A stretch of 64,000 nt of DNA from Nilaparvata lugens (lineage: Eukaryota; Arthropoda; Insecta; Hemiptera; Delphacidae): the NCBI RefSeq assembly GCF_014356525.2, contig NC_052516.1, forward strand, positions 24,940,070-25,004,069. Reading direction: 5' to 3'. The translations under genes were made by a program, and so were the position numbers. This document shows positions 34,504 to 46,282 of the stretch, piece after piece (the first letter of the stretch is position 1; each line of letters begins with the position of its first letter). The notes under the pieces were generated by a model. That model saw nothing but the letters and a program-made list of their open reading frames with translations. It was not told where the DNA came from and did not search any database.

Positions 34504-35082
34504 CAACCTCGACTTTGGAGCGAATATATCAACAGTACAGCAGATGCAGCCAGAGATCCTATAATTTCCCACAATAGAGCTTAAAACCCGACAAGACTCT
34601 GTTCTCGAAATATATTCCGAACGATATTTGGTTCAAATACCGTATATTAATCTTCGGAACTTATTAGAGACGCAGTCCCGTAAATTATCTACATCGGGAT
34701 TTTTGCTCGACCTGTATGATTTTGTATGCTCATTCTTCACAGGTAATAATTAAGATATCCGTATTCAGTGTTTAGCGATCGCTACACTGCTTATAAAAAT
34801 TTCATCACTATACAATCTGTCATTAGAAGAATCAAGGGTGAGCGAGCGTTTAGGCCTCCCGCGATTCCGACAATTGCATTGAATCTTGTAGTGAATCAAT
34901 CAGTCTGGTGTACACTCAGCGTCCACGCACGCAATTGCAAAATTTATAACCTCAACACCGTTGATTTAGTACAAGATTCACCCTACATGTGTGAAGCCTT
35001 TAAAAAACGCACCACATGATTTGCCGGCCCAACGTGAGGCATTTAAATACAGCACTACATGATTTGGCCAGTAACGTGGGAC
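34504..35082 (+). mobile_element. LTR-like repeat, right copy
   Basis: Matches 28439-28980 with few differences, mostly bases missing in the left copy. After CGCACCACA it also continues into TGCCGGCCCAACGTGAGGC (35022-35040) and a second site-like TGGCCAGTAACGTGGGAC (35065-35082). A 3' LTR should not be followed by a primer-binding site, so this may be the 5' end of another tandem element, an LTR-plus-leader remnant, or a scaffold-order error. Confidence 0.5.
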
Positions 35083-35251
35083 TATTTACATTCCACATCT
35101 GATCCTTTATATGTGTATCGACTTATCCTTGGAGGTGAGAGTGACTCCCCCAGGAAAAGCTTCACAGCATCTACATAAATTGGCGGAGCTTTGGACATAT
35201 CAATGTCCATTCTTTGGAAAGAATATTAGAAATATCCTCCCCACTAACTCT

Positions 35252-35518
35252 CTACCAAAAGCATGAGAGAGTCATGAAAATGAGGGCTGATATTGATATT
35301 CCTCCCAGGCAGACAATCCTCACCCACAGTTTGTAGCCCGAAGTCCGTTCTTCTAGAGAATAATAATTGATTAATTCGAAACCTCCACTTTTAATTACAG
35401 CGTCTGCCGCTGGGTCGCGCTGTTGTATCACAGGGATTACATTGTGCAAGTTATAGCTTCTGAGCAAAGTTTTGTTTAAGTACCATAAGCCGCCAGTTTG
35501 CAAGTAAGATGTATTCAC
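35252..35518 (-). CDS. Unrecognised ~88-codon frame in duplicated block, copy 2
   Basis: Open from a non-ATG start (GTG; an in-frame TAA lies 12 bases upstream) and reading NTSYLQTGGLWYLNKT, then IQQRDPAADAVIKSGG, then a hydrophobic segment (VCLGGISISALIFMTL) near the C-terminus that could span a membrane. The last codons enter the LINE junction, so the natural end is unknown. Matches the shortened frame at 26490-26678. No ATG and amino-acid-changing differences argue for a relic. Possible sources are an envelope-like or host exon fragment, neither supported. Confidence 0.2.
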   Translation of the reverse strand: MNTSYLQTGGLWYLNKTLLRSYNLHNVIPVIQQRDPAADAVIKSGGFELINYYSLEERTSGYKLWVRIVCLGGISISALIFMTLSCFW

Positions 35519-35757
35519 TGAGAAACTTTACAAGTTTGTAACTTGGAGTTGTCTTGTGGACGATATTTGATACAAGTTCCTATTTTAAATTATCACTGGA
35601 AGGTAACGATTTATTTGTTGATGAAAAATATACGAGGAGCGTAAAAAGAGTACTTTCATTTTCACATACAAACGGAAAGAAAGAAATAAATTGAAGGTGT
35701 GAACAGAAAGAGTGAGTCGCGGTGAAGATCGATGCCACTGAACAGCTTTGCAATGAT

Positions 35758-36563
35758 AAAAATCTGGTGTGACGCACTCACACAACTTTCCTTGTCGTTA
35801 TGAAAATTGATAACCTGACGCTAGTGTTCCGCGCATCTCAAGTCTACTATTCAAAAATCTGACCAAGCTGCTGACAGGACAATAACGCTGGTCTGCTATC
35901 CCTTCATAGGGAATCATCTAATAGAATAAACAGTTGCCAACAGTTTGTAATTGAAATAATAACATTTTCTCGAATTTCGAGCTTATTTTCAATTTTAGGT
36001 GAAAATGTTACTGAACATTTATTGAAGAGATCTTCATGCTCAATCTTTTCCACTTGAATTTTTTTGTTCAAATTGTATCTGAAGCCTGATAATTGGGAAT
36101 CTAAAATCAAACTTTGCATAGATGAGGCGGAGCTCCTGAAATTTTTACAGATATAAGACTTGCGACAGTTGATAAAGATTATCGATCACTATTTTAGGTA
36201 TAAAAATTGATCAAAATCGTTGGAGCCGTTTCCGAGAAAATTGCGAAAAACCCTTTTCTTGACAACATTTTCACCATTTTAGCCGCCATCTTGAATTGCA
36301 TTTGATCGAAATTGTTCGTGTCGGATCCTTATATTGTAAGGACCTTAAGTTCTGAATTTCAAGTCATTCCGTTGATTGGGAGATGAGATATTGTGTACAC
36401 AGACGCACATACACTCATACACACATACACACATACAGACCAATACCCAAAAACCACTTTTTTGGACTCAGGGGACCTTAAAACGTATAGGAAGCTAGAA
36501 TTTGGGTACCTTAATTCTTTTCGGAAAGCAATACTTTCCTTACCTGGTAATAGGGCAAGAAAG
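35758..36563 (+). repeat. Family A dispersed repeat, copy 5
   Basis: Full-length counterpart of copy 4 within the duplicated block, with a short AC run (about 36412-36440) and a terminal hairpin with ACTTTCCTTACC and GGGCAAGAAAGT. Confidence 0.85.
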
Positions 36564-36645
36564 TAGAAACATACGATGTAGATAGTGAGCTGAAATCTCA
36601 TATCGACCTGGCCGTTTAGTTAGTACCCTCAAGCTTAATACACAC

Positions 36646-36795
36646 ACATCGATTTTCAGATGTTCGATTTACCGTCCTTATGAATTCTACCAGATTAAAC
36701 AAAACTTGATAAACATCATCTGTTTGAAATAACATGTTTAATCTGATAGGATTTATAATGACGGCAAAAATTGTACGTCCAGAAATCGATGAGGC
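36646..36795. mobile_element. Family C fold-back MITE, copy 2
   Basis: CATCGATTTTCAGATGTTCG left, TACGTCCAGAAATCGATG right. Arms pair through CCGTC / GACGG and GATTAAAC / GTTTAATC. Confidence 0.7.
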
Positions 36796-37430
36796 TGTGC
36801 AAAGGCTAAAAATAGACTTTCTACTCGTGAAATTTTTCTAAGTTTTTCGATTCGTATATCATCAAGCTATCGAAATGAAAAAGTTTTCTCATAGAAACAT
36901 TTTTTTTCTGATCATTACTTTTTGAGATATGAGCGCCTGAAGTTTGAATTTTTTGGGACAGAAAATTTCAAATTCGGTAAGATATGAAGCCATGAGATTT
37001 GAAGGATGGATTTTCCATGGCATTGTTAATTTAGTAGAACATTTTGTTTTTGGAAATATCAAGTTTTGAAAAAGTTATTCAATTTACCAAGAATAATCTA
37101 CTAAAAGTTATTTTTGGTTATTTTTAGTAAATTGAATAACTATCTTAAAAATTGATATTTTCATGAAATTTTTGTTTTACTGGATCAACAATACCATGAA
37201 AAATCTATCCTTCAAATCTCATAAATTTATCTCTTACAGAATTAAAAATGTTCTGTCCCGAAAAGTTGAACTTTAGGCGCTCATATCTCGAAAAGTAATG
37301 ATCAGATAGAAAATGTTTTCTCCGGAAAACCTTTTCATTTTGTTTGCTTGATGATATACTATACAGATCGAAAAATCTTGAAAAATATCACGAGTAGAAA
37401 GTTTATTTTCAGCCTTTGCACAGCCTTAAC
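36790..37430. repeat. Large palindrome, ~310 bp arms
   Basis: GAGGCTGTGCAAAGGCTAAA at the left is answered by CAGCCTTTGCACAGCC at the right. In between, CTTTCTACTCGTGA / TCACGAGTAGAAAG and CCATGAGATTTGAAGGATGG / CCTTCAAATCTCAT pair in order. The core (37080-37135) holds a second AT-rich inverted pair. No coding sequence. Probably a fold-back element. In the other block copy the assembly broke inside it. Confidence 0.8.
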
Positions 37431-38320
37431 AAACACTTTCGGATGTTTGATCTTTCTGTCAAGTTTGCAATCTCACCTTTGCGGAGCGCGGGGTACCTGC
37501 AAGTTGATTTTATTTTTTTACATTGTTGAAAAACGATACGGCAGCATTGCAGAGCTGAAAAATGATAGCGTTATCTGCTTTTTTAAATGATAGGTAAGCA
37601 ACACCAATGTTGATCAAATACTGTCATTTTAACGAGTACCTCACTATAAATAAATAACTGTGCAATGATGAAACATTAGTCATTTATTTATTTTTTTCAT
37701 ATCTCTTTGTCATGTAACCCATGTCAGAGGTATTCATTAATCATGGAAAACATATTTAAAATATGAAAAAAGTCCTTTACATACTTGGTTTATTTTCCTT
37801 AAACTATCTTGTAGCATATCACTTTAGAGTCTATGTGTCGGGATGCATTCAGTCTAAATCCTAAATATAAATGAATTTTTATACAAAACATTCCATAATG
37901 CACTTAGACGTCTTCTGGTTCTCCCCCTCCAAATTCCGTAAGATCTCATATAATTTGGTTGGGTAGCATGTGATCTGTCTTTTTGTAATTTGTGTACTAA
38001 TTTTATAAAATTTCTGTTATCATTAATTTGATTAATCATTTCCTCCCATTCTTGGTTTTACACAGTCATCCTTTCTCTCTTCATTTTTTCTTCTTCTTTT
38101 TTCTCTTTTTATTATTATTTGATTCAATTTTGTTCAATAATTATTCTTATAACCAATTATTATTGCTTACGATTACTTCAATGATTATTTGTATTCTTTT
38201 CATATTAATTGTATATTTCTTCATTTTTCATCTTCTTGTATTTCAAATTGTATAATGTGTATATAGTATTGTGTGAAGGAGGCAAAATGGGTTCATCCTG
38301 TTGTATCCATTAATAAAACT
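37431..38320. other. Gene-free stretch, possible LINE-like 3' end at its right edge
   Basis: No gene seen. At 38270-38345 a sequence with TTAATAAAAC followed by (TAT)n resembles a retroposon or transcript 3' end. A CT tract occupies 38070-38115. Confidence 0.35.
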
Positions 38321-38345
38321 ATTCTATTATTATTATTATTATCAT

Positions 38346-38769
38346 AATCTGGGCTATTTTTACCAATTGAATATCGTAAATAGCGCTTAAAAGTTAATAG
38401 GAACTAACTATCGTAGTGGAAGAAATAAATTCTTACATATTCATTGATAGTGATGAAGAACTTTTATATAAATAGAATGTAGAATGGATATACAATAGAT
38501 ATAGAACGCTAACGAGCTGAAATCTACATCCAGACCTGATCGATCTGTCCCAATATCCAACTAAAATTCATAATACCGCACACATTTTGAACGATGATCC
38601 ACGCTGGACTGATTCAGGAATATTCTAGAACAAAGTGATCATCAAAATTGCATCCCTCCTATATCCACTCATGTCGACATCATCGTAGTGACGTCATACT
38701 TCACTTTCCAATTATTTTTCTAATTTCAACATCAATTTCAAACTTCACCCGTCACGTGATGGAGACAGG
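38346..38769. other. No feature recognised
   Basis: Ordinary AT-rich sequence between the (TAT)n run and the GAA tract. Confidence 0.5.
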
Positions 38770-39020
38770 AGACTATGAAGAAGTAGAAGAAGAAGAGAAA
38801 AAGAAGAAGAAGATGAAGAAGAAGAAGAAGAAGAGGTAGAAGAAGAAGAAGAAGAAGAAAAAGAAGAAGTAGAAGAAGAAGAAAAGAGAGAAGAATAAGG
38901 AGGAGGAGGCGGAGGAGGAGGAAGATGAGAGGATGAAGAAGAAGTAGAAGTAGAAAAAGAAGAAGAAATATAAGAAAAAGAAGAAAAGGGAGGAGGAGGA
39001 ATATGAGAGGATGAAGAAGA
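38770..39020. repeat. (GAA)n-rich purine tract
   Basis: gaa/gag with occasional ta. The K/E and F/S frames on the two strands are artefacts. 39021-39540 is CT-leaning sequence with a composition-driven 175-codon plus-strand frame, which I do not call. Confidence 0.9.
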
Positions 39021-39596
39021 AGATATCCCCTATCATATCCTTTTTAATCTTGCTCAGTCCTCACATGTCATCCGCAGCTGTTTCTACTCTGATAACTCTC
39101 CTCCCTCGTCAATCTCTCTCTCATCATTTCTGTTTCCATCTCTCTCTCCCTCATAACACCACTCAGCTATCAGATATCCTTCAGATGGGCTTGTTCTGCA
39201 ACTTGAGTTATCGTTTTGCTCTCAATTGTCACTCCAGTTCGACCACTTCATTTTCTTTCTCTCTTCCTCGTCTTCGTCTTTTATCATCCCCTCTTCTTCA
39301 CCCAATTTTTCAAGTAATCTTCTCATCTCCATCCTTTCTTCAACATATCTTCCAGTTCTCCTCACCCTGCTTTATTCATGAAATTCTCCACTACTCCATT
39401 TTCTCAACATATCTTTCTCTTGTGGTCTTTCTCCTTTTTCATGTTGGAGGGATATTCATGTTCAAATTTTCTACTCTTCACTCCTATCCTATCTCCATCT
39501 CCTATATTTTTTCAATAATACCATTGTCCCAATTATAATACGGTTCTAGTTTTCCCAATTGATCAATATAACAGGTAATTGTTGAAATCATTATTA

Positions 39597-39873
39597 CCAT
39601 AGAGAAACGATAGCATAAATAGATATCCCATGGTATAAGGCGTTTATGTCGCAACTTTTACTGTTATCTCGAACCGATAGTCCACGTAGTTCTTTCCCGT
39701 GGAGCTTTATGACGCTGGTAATCTCTCATATTGGGCCGTTCATCCACTCTTACCTGGTCAAAACAGTAAAAATCGACAATAATCGACAGTGATCGGCTTG
39801 AGATAACAGTAAAAGTTGCGACATAAACGCCCTATACCATGGGATATCTACTTACACTATTGCTTCTCTATGT
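39597..39873. mobile_element. Family D fold-back MITE, copy 4
   Basis: 277 bp with full arms. The last base of the right tip is changed (CTCTATGT). Flanked by TATTA (39592-39596, 39874-39878). Confidence 0.85.
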
Positions 39874-39878
39874 TATTA

Positions 39879-40430
39879 CCTCTATTATACTGATACCTCG
39901 ACCTTATCAATATATTTATTCATTTTTTTTTATCATTCATTCATACAATATCATTCTCAACTATGAATTGTTGAAGAAGGAACAACAGACTCAAAGCCCA
40001 AAACTGTCCATTTCTCAAATTCAGATAGAAATTGTCCAAAAATGGTTATGTTTACACTTCATGATTTTTGTCCAATTTTGAGTTCAAAATATATATAAGC
40101 AATGAAATTGGAATTCAGTAAAATTGAAACCCAAATTAAATTCTCAAATTGAACCAATATTACATTCTTGAACTTTAGTCTAAATTCAATATTATCATCT
40201 GAATATGGCATATTGTTTTTGTGTTTTGTTTTTGGTTTTGTATATGTTTGGACTTTTTAGCATCAAAATGAACTTAATTCCGAAGTGAAAAGTGTAAATT
40301 CAAAGTATTGTGCTGACTATAACCCTAGTGTCCGGTTTCCCATTAGGGAACTTTGGACTATATACGACGAGGTGGAACTACCCTTGGGTCTCCCCACCAT
40401 TCAAAGCCATACGCTAATAATAATAGTTCT
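39879..40430. other. No feature recognised
   Basis: AT-rich sequence without a supported gene or repeat. Confidence 0.5.
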
Positions 40431-41383
40431 TGAACTTTATTCTCCTCTTCTTCTCCATCATTGACTAGAAAATCATCTTCTCAGTCATTGAATTCCTGAA
40501 CTCGATGTTATCATTCGATGTTTCTCCTCTTCTTTTCCACTTGTGTACTAAATTCTTTTTCCTTGCTCCTCCTTTTGATGTTAATATTATTATCTTTTCA
40601 CGTAAACATTTTAATCTTATAATTTTGCCTTGTATGATCCTCTCGCTCCACTCCCCGTTCTTTTTGTCCTCCTTCCTCTCCTTTTCTTCTTTTTCTTATT
40701 CATCGCTAATTTCATGAAGTTTTCCTGCATCACCTTTTTGTGACTATTACTCATATTATTCCACCTCAGCCATATCATGGAATAATATAACAAGAATCTG
40801 AAGAAACATACATCTAATTCTACATAAGAAAATATATTATTTTATCTAAATAACGTCATATTACTCTCTACTTTTTCTCTCTTCCTTCGCCTCTTCGTCC
40901 ATCATCCTCTAATGTTTTCCTTCATTCCTCGAGTCTCCTCTTCTCCATTCTTTCCCCGTGTTTCCACTATATCTGCTTTCTTTCTTCCTCTCTTCTTCCT
41001 TCTTCTTCTTCCTCTTTTTCTTCCGATATTTCACCTCACTTCTTGAGTTTTCTTTTCTCCTTCCTCGTCATCATAGCTTTTCCACTTTTTGTTTCTACTA
41101 TGCTGCTTCCTTACCTTTTTCTTGTAAAATATTTTCCCTTATCTGTCAACTCCCTCCTGCCCTTCTCACTCTGTCCTATTCCTTCTCTTCCTCACGATCA
41201 CCCTCTCATACTCTGTCCCTCACTCTTTCTCTCTCATTTTATTTATCTCACTCTCACTCTCTCTCACTCAGTCTTTTACTCTCTCTCACTCGCTCTCTCT
41301 CTCTCTCTCTTTATATGATTCCTCTTCATTCCCACTCCCGCTTGTCTCCTACACCCTCTCGTACTCTCTCTCGCACTCTCCCT
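40431..41383 (+). repeat. Pyrimidine-rich tracts
   Basis: Two CT-rich blocks (40431-40700, 40870-41383) around a normal AT-rich piece. The second ends in ctcactct-type repeats. Frames here are L/S-rich artefacts. Confidence 0.8.
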
Positions 41384-42794
41384 CTCCATCACTCTTTCCC
41401 CCACTTCTTCTCTCTATGAATTCTCTTCATTTCCTCTCTTCACACTTCCCTTCTTTCCTACATCCTCTCATACTCTCTCACTCTCTCATTCTCACTCACC
41501 CTCTCACTCACTCTGAACTCTCGTACTCTCTCTCTCTCACTCTCTCATTCTTACTCACTTTTGGTAAAGAGTTAGTGGGGAGGATATTTTTAATATTCTT
41601 TCCGAAGAATGGACATTGATATGTCCAAAGCTCCGCCAATTTATGTAGATGCATAACAATATAATTAATATTACTATAGTTATTATATTACAAATTGCTT
41701 TTTCATATCATATACAGTGCGATAATTATTTTCTTAGTCTATATTATGTAAATTCATCTATAATTTTGCTGTATTGTAAGCTATTGTATATAAGTGTATA
41801 AGCCAGTATATTTGTAATCTACATAAATAAAGTACTCAATCAATCATCAATCTCCATCACTCTTTCCCCCACTTCTTCTCTCTATGAATTCTCTTCATTT
41901 CCTCTCTTCACACTTCCCTTCTTTCCTACATCCTCTCATACTCTCTCACTCTCTCATTCTCACTCACCCTCTCACTCACTCTGAACTCTCGTACTCTCTC
42001 TCTCTCACTCTCTCATTCTTACTCACTTTTGGTAAAGAGTTAGTGGGGAGGATATTTTTAATATTCTTTCCGAAGAATGGACATTGATATGTCCAAAGCT
42101 CCGCCAATTTATGTAGATGCATAACAATATAATTATTATCTATAGTTATTATATTACAAATTGCTTTTTCATATCATATACAGTGCGATAATTATTTTCT
42201 TAGTCTATATTATGTGAATTCATCTATAATTTTGCTGTATTGTAAGCTATTGTATATAAGTGTATAAGCCAGTATATTTGTAATCTACATAAATAAAGTA
42301 CTCAATCAATCATCAATCTCCATCACTCTTTCCCCCACTTCTTCTCTCTATGATTCTCTTCATTTCCTCTCTTCACACCCTCTTCCCTACACCCTCTCGT
42401 ACTCTCTCTCACTCTCTCATTCTCACTCACCCTCTCACTCACCCTCTCACTCACTCTGAACTCTCGTACTCTCTCTCTCTCACTCTCTCATTCTCACTCA
42501 CTTTTGGTAGAGAGTTAGTGGGGAGGATATTTTTAATATTCTTTCCGAAGAATGGACATTGATATGTCCAAAGCTCCGCCAATTTATGTAGATGCATAAC
42601 AATATAATTATTATCTATAGTTATTATATTACAAATTGCTTTTTCATATCATATACAGTGCGATAATTATTTTCTTAGTCTATATTATGTGAATTCATCT
42701 ATAATTTTGCTGTATTGTAAGCTATTGTATATAAGTGTATAAGCCAGTATATATTGTAATCTACATAAATAAAGTACTCAATCAATCAATCAAT
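41384..42794 (+). repeat. Three tandem ~470 bp units, each CT repeat + LINE 3' module
   Basis: Units 41384-41851 (468 bp), 41852-42317 (466) and 42318-42794 (477) begin CTCCATCACTCTTTCC. Each contains ~170 bp of ctcactct-type sequence followed by a complete LINE 3' module. A fourth start (42795) has the CT part only. The identical 67-codon frames at 41416 and 41884 simply mark the duplication. Near identity of units 1 and 2 means recent amplification. Confidence 0.95.
41561..41850 (+). mobile_element. LINE 3' module in tandem unit 1
   Basis: TTGGTAAAGAGTTAGTGGGG to (TCAA)n. No RT coding. Repeated at 42027-42317 and 42503-42794. The third copy keeps the longest tail. Confidence 0.85.
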
Positions 42795-43105
42795 CTCCAT
42801 CACTCTTTCCTCACTTCTTCTCTCTATGAATTCTCCTCATTTCCTCTCTTCACACCCTCTTCCCTACACCCTCTCGTACTCTCTCTCACTCTCTTATTCT
42901 CACTCACTCTAAACTCTCACTCACTCTCTTTCCCTCACACACACACACACTTTCTCTATCTAACTGTCCCACTCTCACGCACCCTCTCACTCACTCTCTC
43001 ATCACTCTTTCTCTCACACACACACTTTCTTTCTTTCTCTCCATCCCTTTCTCTCACTCTCCATTCTCTCTCATCCTTCCCTTCCACTTAGTCTATCTCT
43101 TCTCG
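42795..43105 (+). repeat. CT/CA-rich low-complexity tail of the array
   Basis: ctcactct-type sequence with a short (CA)n run near 42936-42950. 43106-43720 beyond it is ordinary sequence with no gene recognised. Confidence 0.8.
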
Positions 43106-43999
43106 CTTGTCTGTTCTCAATTAAGATCACTTAGCATCTTGTCTTGTAATCCTGTTCATGCCACTACAAGCCTTTGTTGACAAGTGGTACACCCTATACA
43201 GATATACCTCCCATCTCTCAGATATGGCAACATCATCATAGCTACAGATATACTCATGAGCAGCCACCATGAAAAAGGAAGACCTTGTCTCGGGAGCTTG
43301 ACTATCATTAATCAAAACTGTGATCTCTGAGAGAGGCTGCTACAAACAGATACAACACAACCTTGTCTCTCGTTTGTTCATGGTGAATAAATCCTGGAAA
43401 ACATGATTTCAACAGTGTTTTCTTACATATTTTTGAAATTATGTTACATTCAAGTTTCAACTTCACATACATTCAAGTTTTAAAATTCAGGATGTTCCAA
43501 AGCAAACCATCAAATTTGAAAAAGAATTTCTCATTATAAAGAAGGGTTCAACAACATGAACTACTATATCACTCAGACGATGAAGCTAATTGAATCAAAT
43601 TTATTATTCATTTATTGACTGATTCATTTATATCCAACATGATGCAATTCCTGTTGTTCTTGGAAATCATATTTGATGAAATTGAATATCAATGAAAAGT
43701 GCAAGACAGTGAAACTACTTAGCGAAGATAGAAAAAAGGAAGAGAATAATATATTCATGGGAAGATGCGAGTGAATAGTGTAGAGGATTTTGAAGAGGGA
43801 TTAGAAAAAGTGGAAAAGTAAGAATGAATAGGAATAGTTTTGAAAATGAGTGAAAAAATTGAAATTTCACTTGAGAGAAATAACAAAATCAAGGATAAAT
43901 TCAAATTCTACTGAAAAATTGAATGGTGAGTAATTATTGTAGTGGATGAGGAAGTAGTGTAAAATAACTGAATGAGGGGAAATAGCAATATATATGAGA

Positions 44000-45600
44000 G
44001 GAACAGGATTAGAAGAGAAATGAGATTAGTTGGAGAAATGAAATGATTGAGAGTAAAGTACAAATGAAAGAGGATGTTGCCGAAAAAATTTGATTGGAGA
44101 GAGGGAGAAAGAGGAAGAATGAGATTGAAAAGAGAGAGGAGAACAAAAAGAGAAAGTGTGGAACGAAAAGTGAGAAAGTCTGAGAATATTTTATGTAAGA
44201 AGCAGATTTAATATAAGTTGAGGATATAAAAAAAGAGAAAATTACATCTGAAAAAGAATAGTGTCTGAAAAAATTCATTGAAAAGAAAGAAAAAAAGGAA
44301 ACTATAAAATAGATAGGGGAACGAACAGAGAAAGTGTGAAACAAAAACGGAGAAAGTCTGAGAATATATTATGAGAGAAGCAGATTCAGAATTAGATGAG
44401 GATATAAAAAAACAGTAAATTACGAATGAAAAAGAAAAATGTATGAAAAATTGATTGTAGATAGACAGAAATAGATAGGAGAACGAACAGAGAAAGTGTG
44501 AAACACAAAGTGAAGAAGTCTAAGAATATATTATGAGAAGCAGATTTAGAATGCGGTGAGGATTTTAAAAGAAGAGGAAATCACAAATAAAAGAGAATAA
44601 TGTCTGGGAAAATTGATTGAAGAGAGAGAAAGAAGAAGCTGAAGAATAGATAGGAGAACGAACAAAGAAAAAGTGAAACAAAAACGGAGAAAGTCTGGGA
44701 ATATTATTATGAGACGAGCAGATTGTGGATGAGATGGAGATATGAAAACATAAAGAGAGAATCACGAATGGAAAAGAAAAGTGTCTGAAAAAGTTGATTG
44801 GAGAGAAACAGAAATAGGAAGCTAGTGAATAGATAGGAGAAAGAACAGAGAAAGTGTTAAACAAAACCGGAGAAAGTCTGAGAATATATTATGAGAGGAG
44901 CAGATCTAGAATGAGGTGAGGATATAAAAACAAGAGTAAATTACGAATGGAAGAGGATAGTGTCTGGAAAAATTGATTGAAGTGAGAGAGAAAGGAGGAA
45001 AACCTTGAAAAGAGAGAGAAGAACAAACAGAGAAAGTGTGAAACAAAAACGTAGAAAGTCTGGGAATATTATTATGAGAGGAGCAGATCGAGGATGAGGT
45101 GGAGATATGAAAACATTAAGAGAAAATCACGAATGGAAAACAAAAGTGTTTGAAAAATTTATGGTAGAGAGATTGTGAGGGAGAAGGATATTGAAAGGAG
45201 AGAGAAGAACGAACAGATAAAGTGTGAAACAAAAAGTGAGGAAGTCTGAGAATATATTATCATGGGAGGAGCAAATTTCAAATAAGGTGAGGATATAAAA
45301 AGAAGAAAAAAATCACGAATAAAAGAGAATAGTGGCTGAAAACATTAATTGGAGAGAGAGAGGAAGAAGGACATTGAAAGGAGAGAGAAGAACGAACAGA
45401 GAAAGTGTGAAACAAAAACGAAGAAAGTATGAGAATATATCATGAGAGGAGCAGATTTATAATTAGGTGAGGATATAAAAAAAAGAGAAAATTACGAATA
45501 AAAGAGGATAGTGTATGAAAAAATGGATTGGAGAGAGAGAAGGAAGGATAAACCCTTGAAAAGAGAGAGAAGAAAGGGAAGAGAAAGTGTCACTTAGCTT
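44000..45600. repeat. ~180 bp GA-rich tandem array, about eight units
   Basis: The phrase GAAAGTCTGAGAATAT (with variants) recurs near 44173, 44353, 44516, 44690, 44872, 45053, 45240 and 45422, spacings 163-187 bp. Each unit also has GAGCAGATTTAGAAT-like and GAGGATATAAAAA-like blocks. Units are perhaps 80-90% alike and have indels, so the array is old. Minus-strand frames are artefacts. GA-rich sequence already begins at about 43720. Confidence 0.85.
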
Positions 45601-45629
45601 CCCTCTGTTGTCATTCCAAATCAAGTTGT

Positions 45630-45920
45630 TTGAAAGAGTTCACCACCAGAACCGGGCTGAGTTTTTGGAATATTCTGAATTGGATGTCTGATCACATTAT
45701 CCGTTGCCTTGTTGGACGAACGGCGCGAGTCCTCGCCAATTTATGTCGAGTTGGCATTATGTCGATAATGATAATGGCTGAATATCGGAGGGAAAAAGTT
45801 GGGTTCATCAGTGTGAAGGCTGAGGATTACTTGAGTGACTTTTTTCTGAGAGAGAACAACTATGAGAAAGGATGGGATAGAATGAGAGGATGTCTTTGTT
45901 CATTAAAATACAGTCCATAG
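45630..45920 (+). CDS. Unrecognised 96-codon frame
   Basis: Begins directly after the GA array in normal-composition sequence: MKEFTTRTGLSFWNIL, a Met/Ile-rich middle, then a charged C-terminal half. I see no domain, duplicate or splice evidence. It may be a chance frame. Confidence 0.15.
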   Translation: MKEFTTRTGLSFWNILNWMSDHIIRCLVGRTARVLANLCRVGIMSIMIMAEYRREKVGFISVKAEDYLSDFFLRENNYEKGWDRMRGCLCSLKYSP

Positions 45921-46282
45921 TCTTCCTATTGAAAAGTTATTGTCTCACTTGTTTCATTTATCACTAGGTTCCAGATTCTGTTGATTATGTTCTCAAATCA
46001 TGTTCTCAATAAGAGAATTAAGGGTTTGTAAGAGTGACATTTTTGTGGGAGAGAACTAAAAAGAGTATGATATAGGATGATGATTACATCATGTCAATAC
46101 AGAGCATAGACTTCTCATTGGGCCTGTTCTGGGAACATGAAATATATGTGGTAAATTGGCCGATTCAAAAAAGTTCAGTAAAGAAGTTTCGCGTTCCATG
46201 CGATAATTTTGACAGATTCTGTACCAGAAACTAGTTCCATTAACAAATTCCTGCCCTTCAGTTGGAGCCTGGTTAATTGTAA

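Larger units (their letters stand above)
35169..37024. repeat. Duplicated block, copy 2
   Basis: Counterpart of 26219-28338. Here the LINE 3' end is cut to ~95 bp (35169-35263), and LTR-like sequence lies upstream with ~85 bp of unassigned sequence between. Confidence 0.8.
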
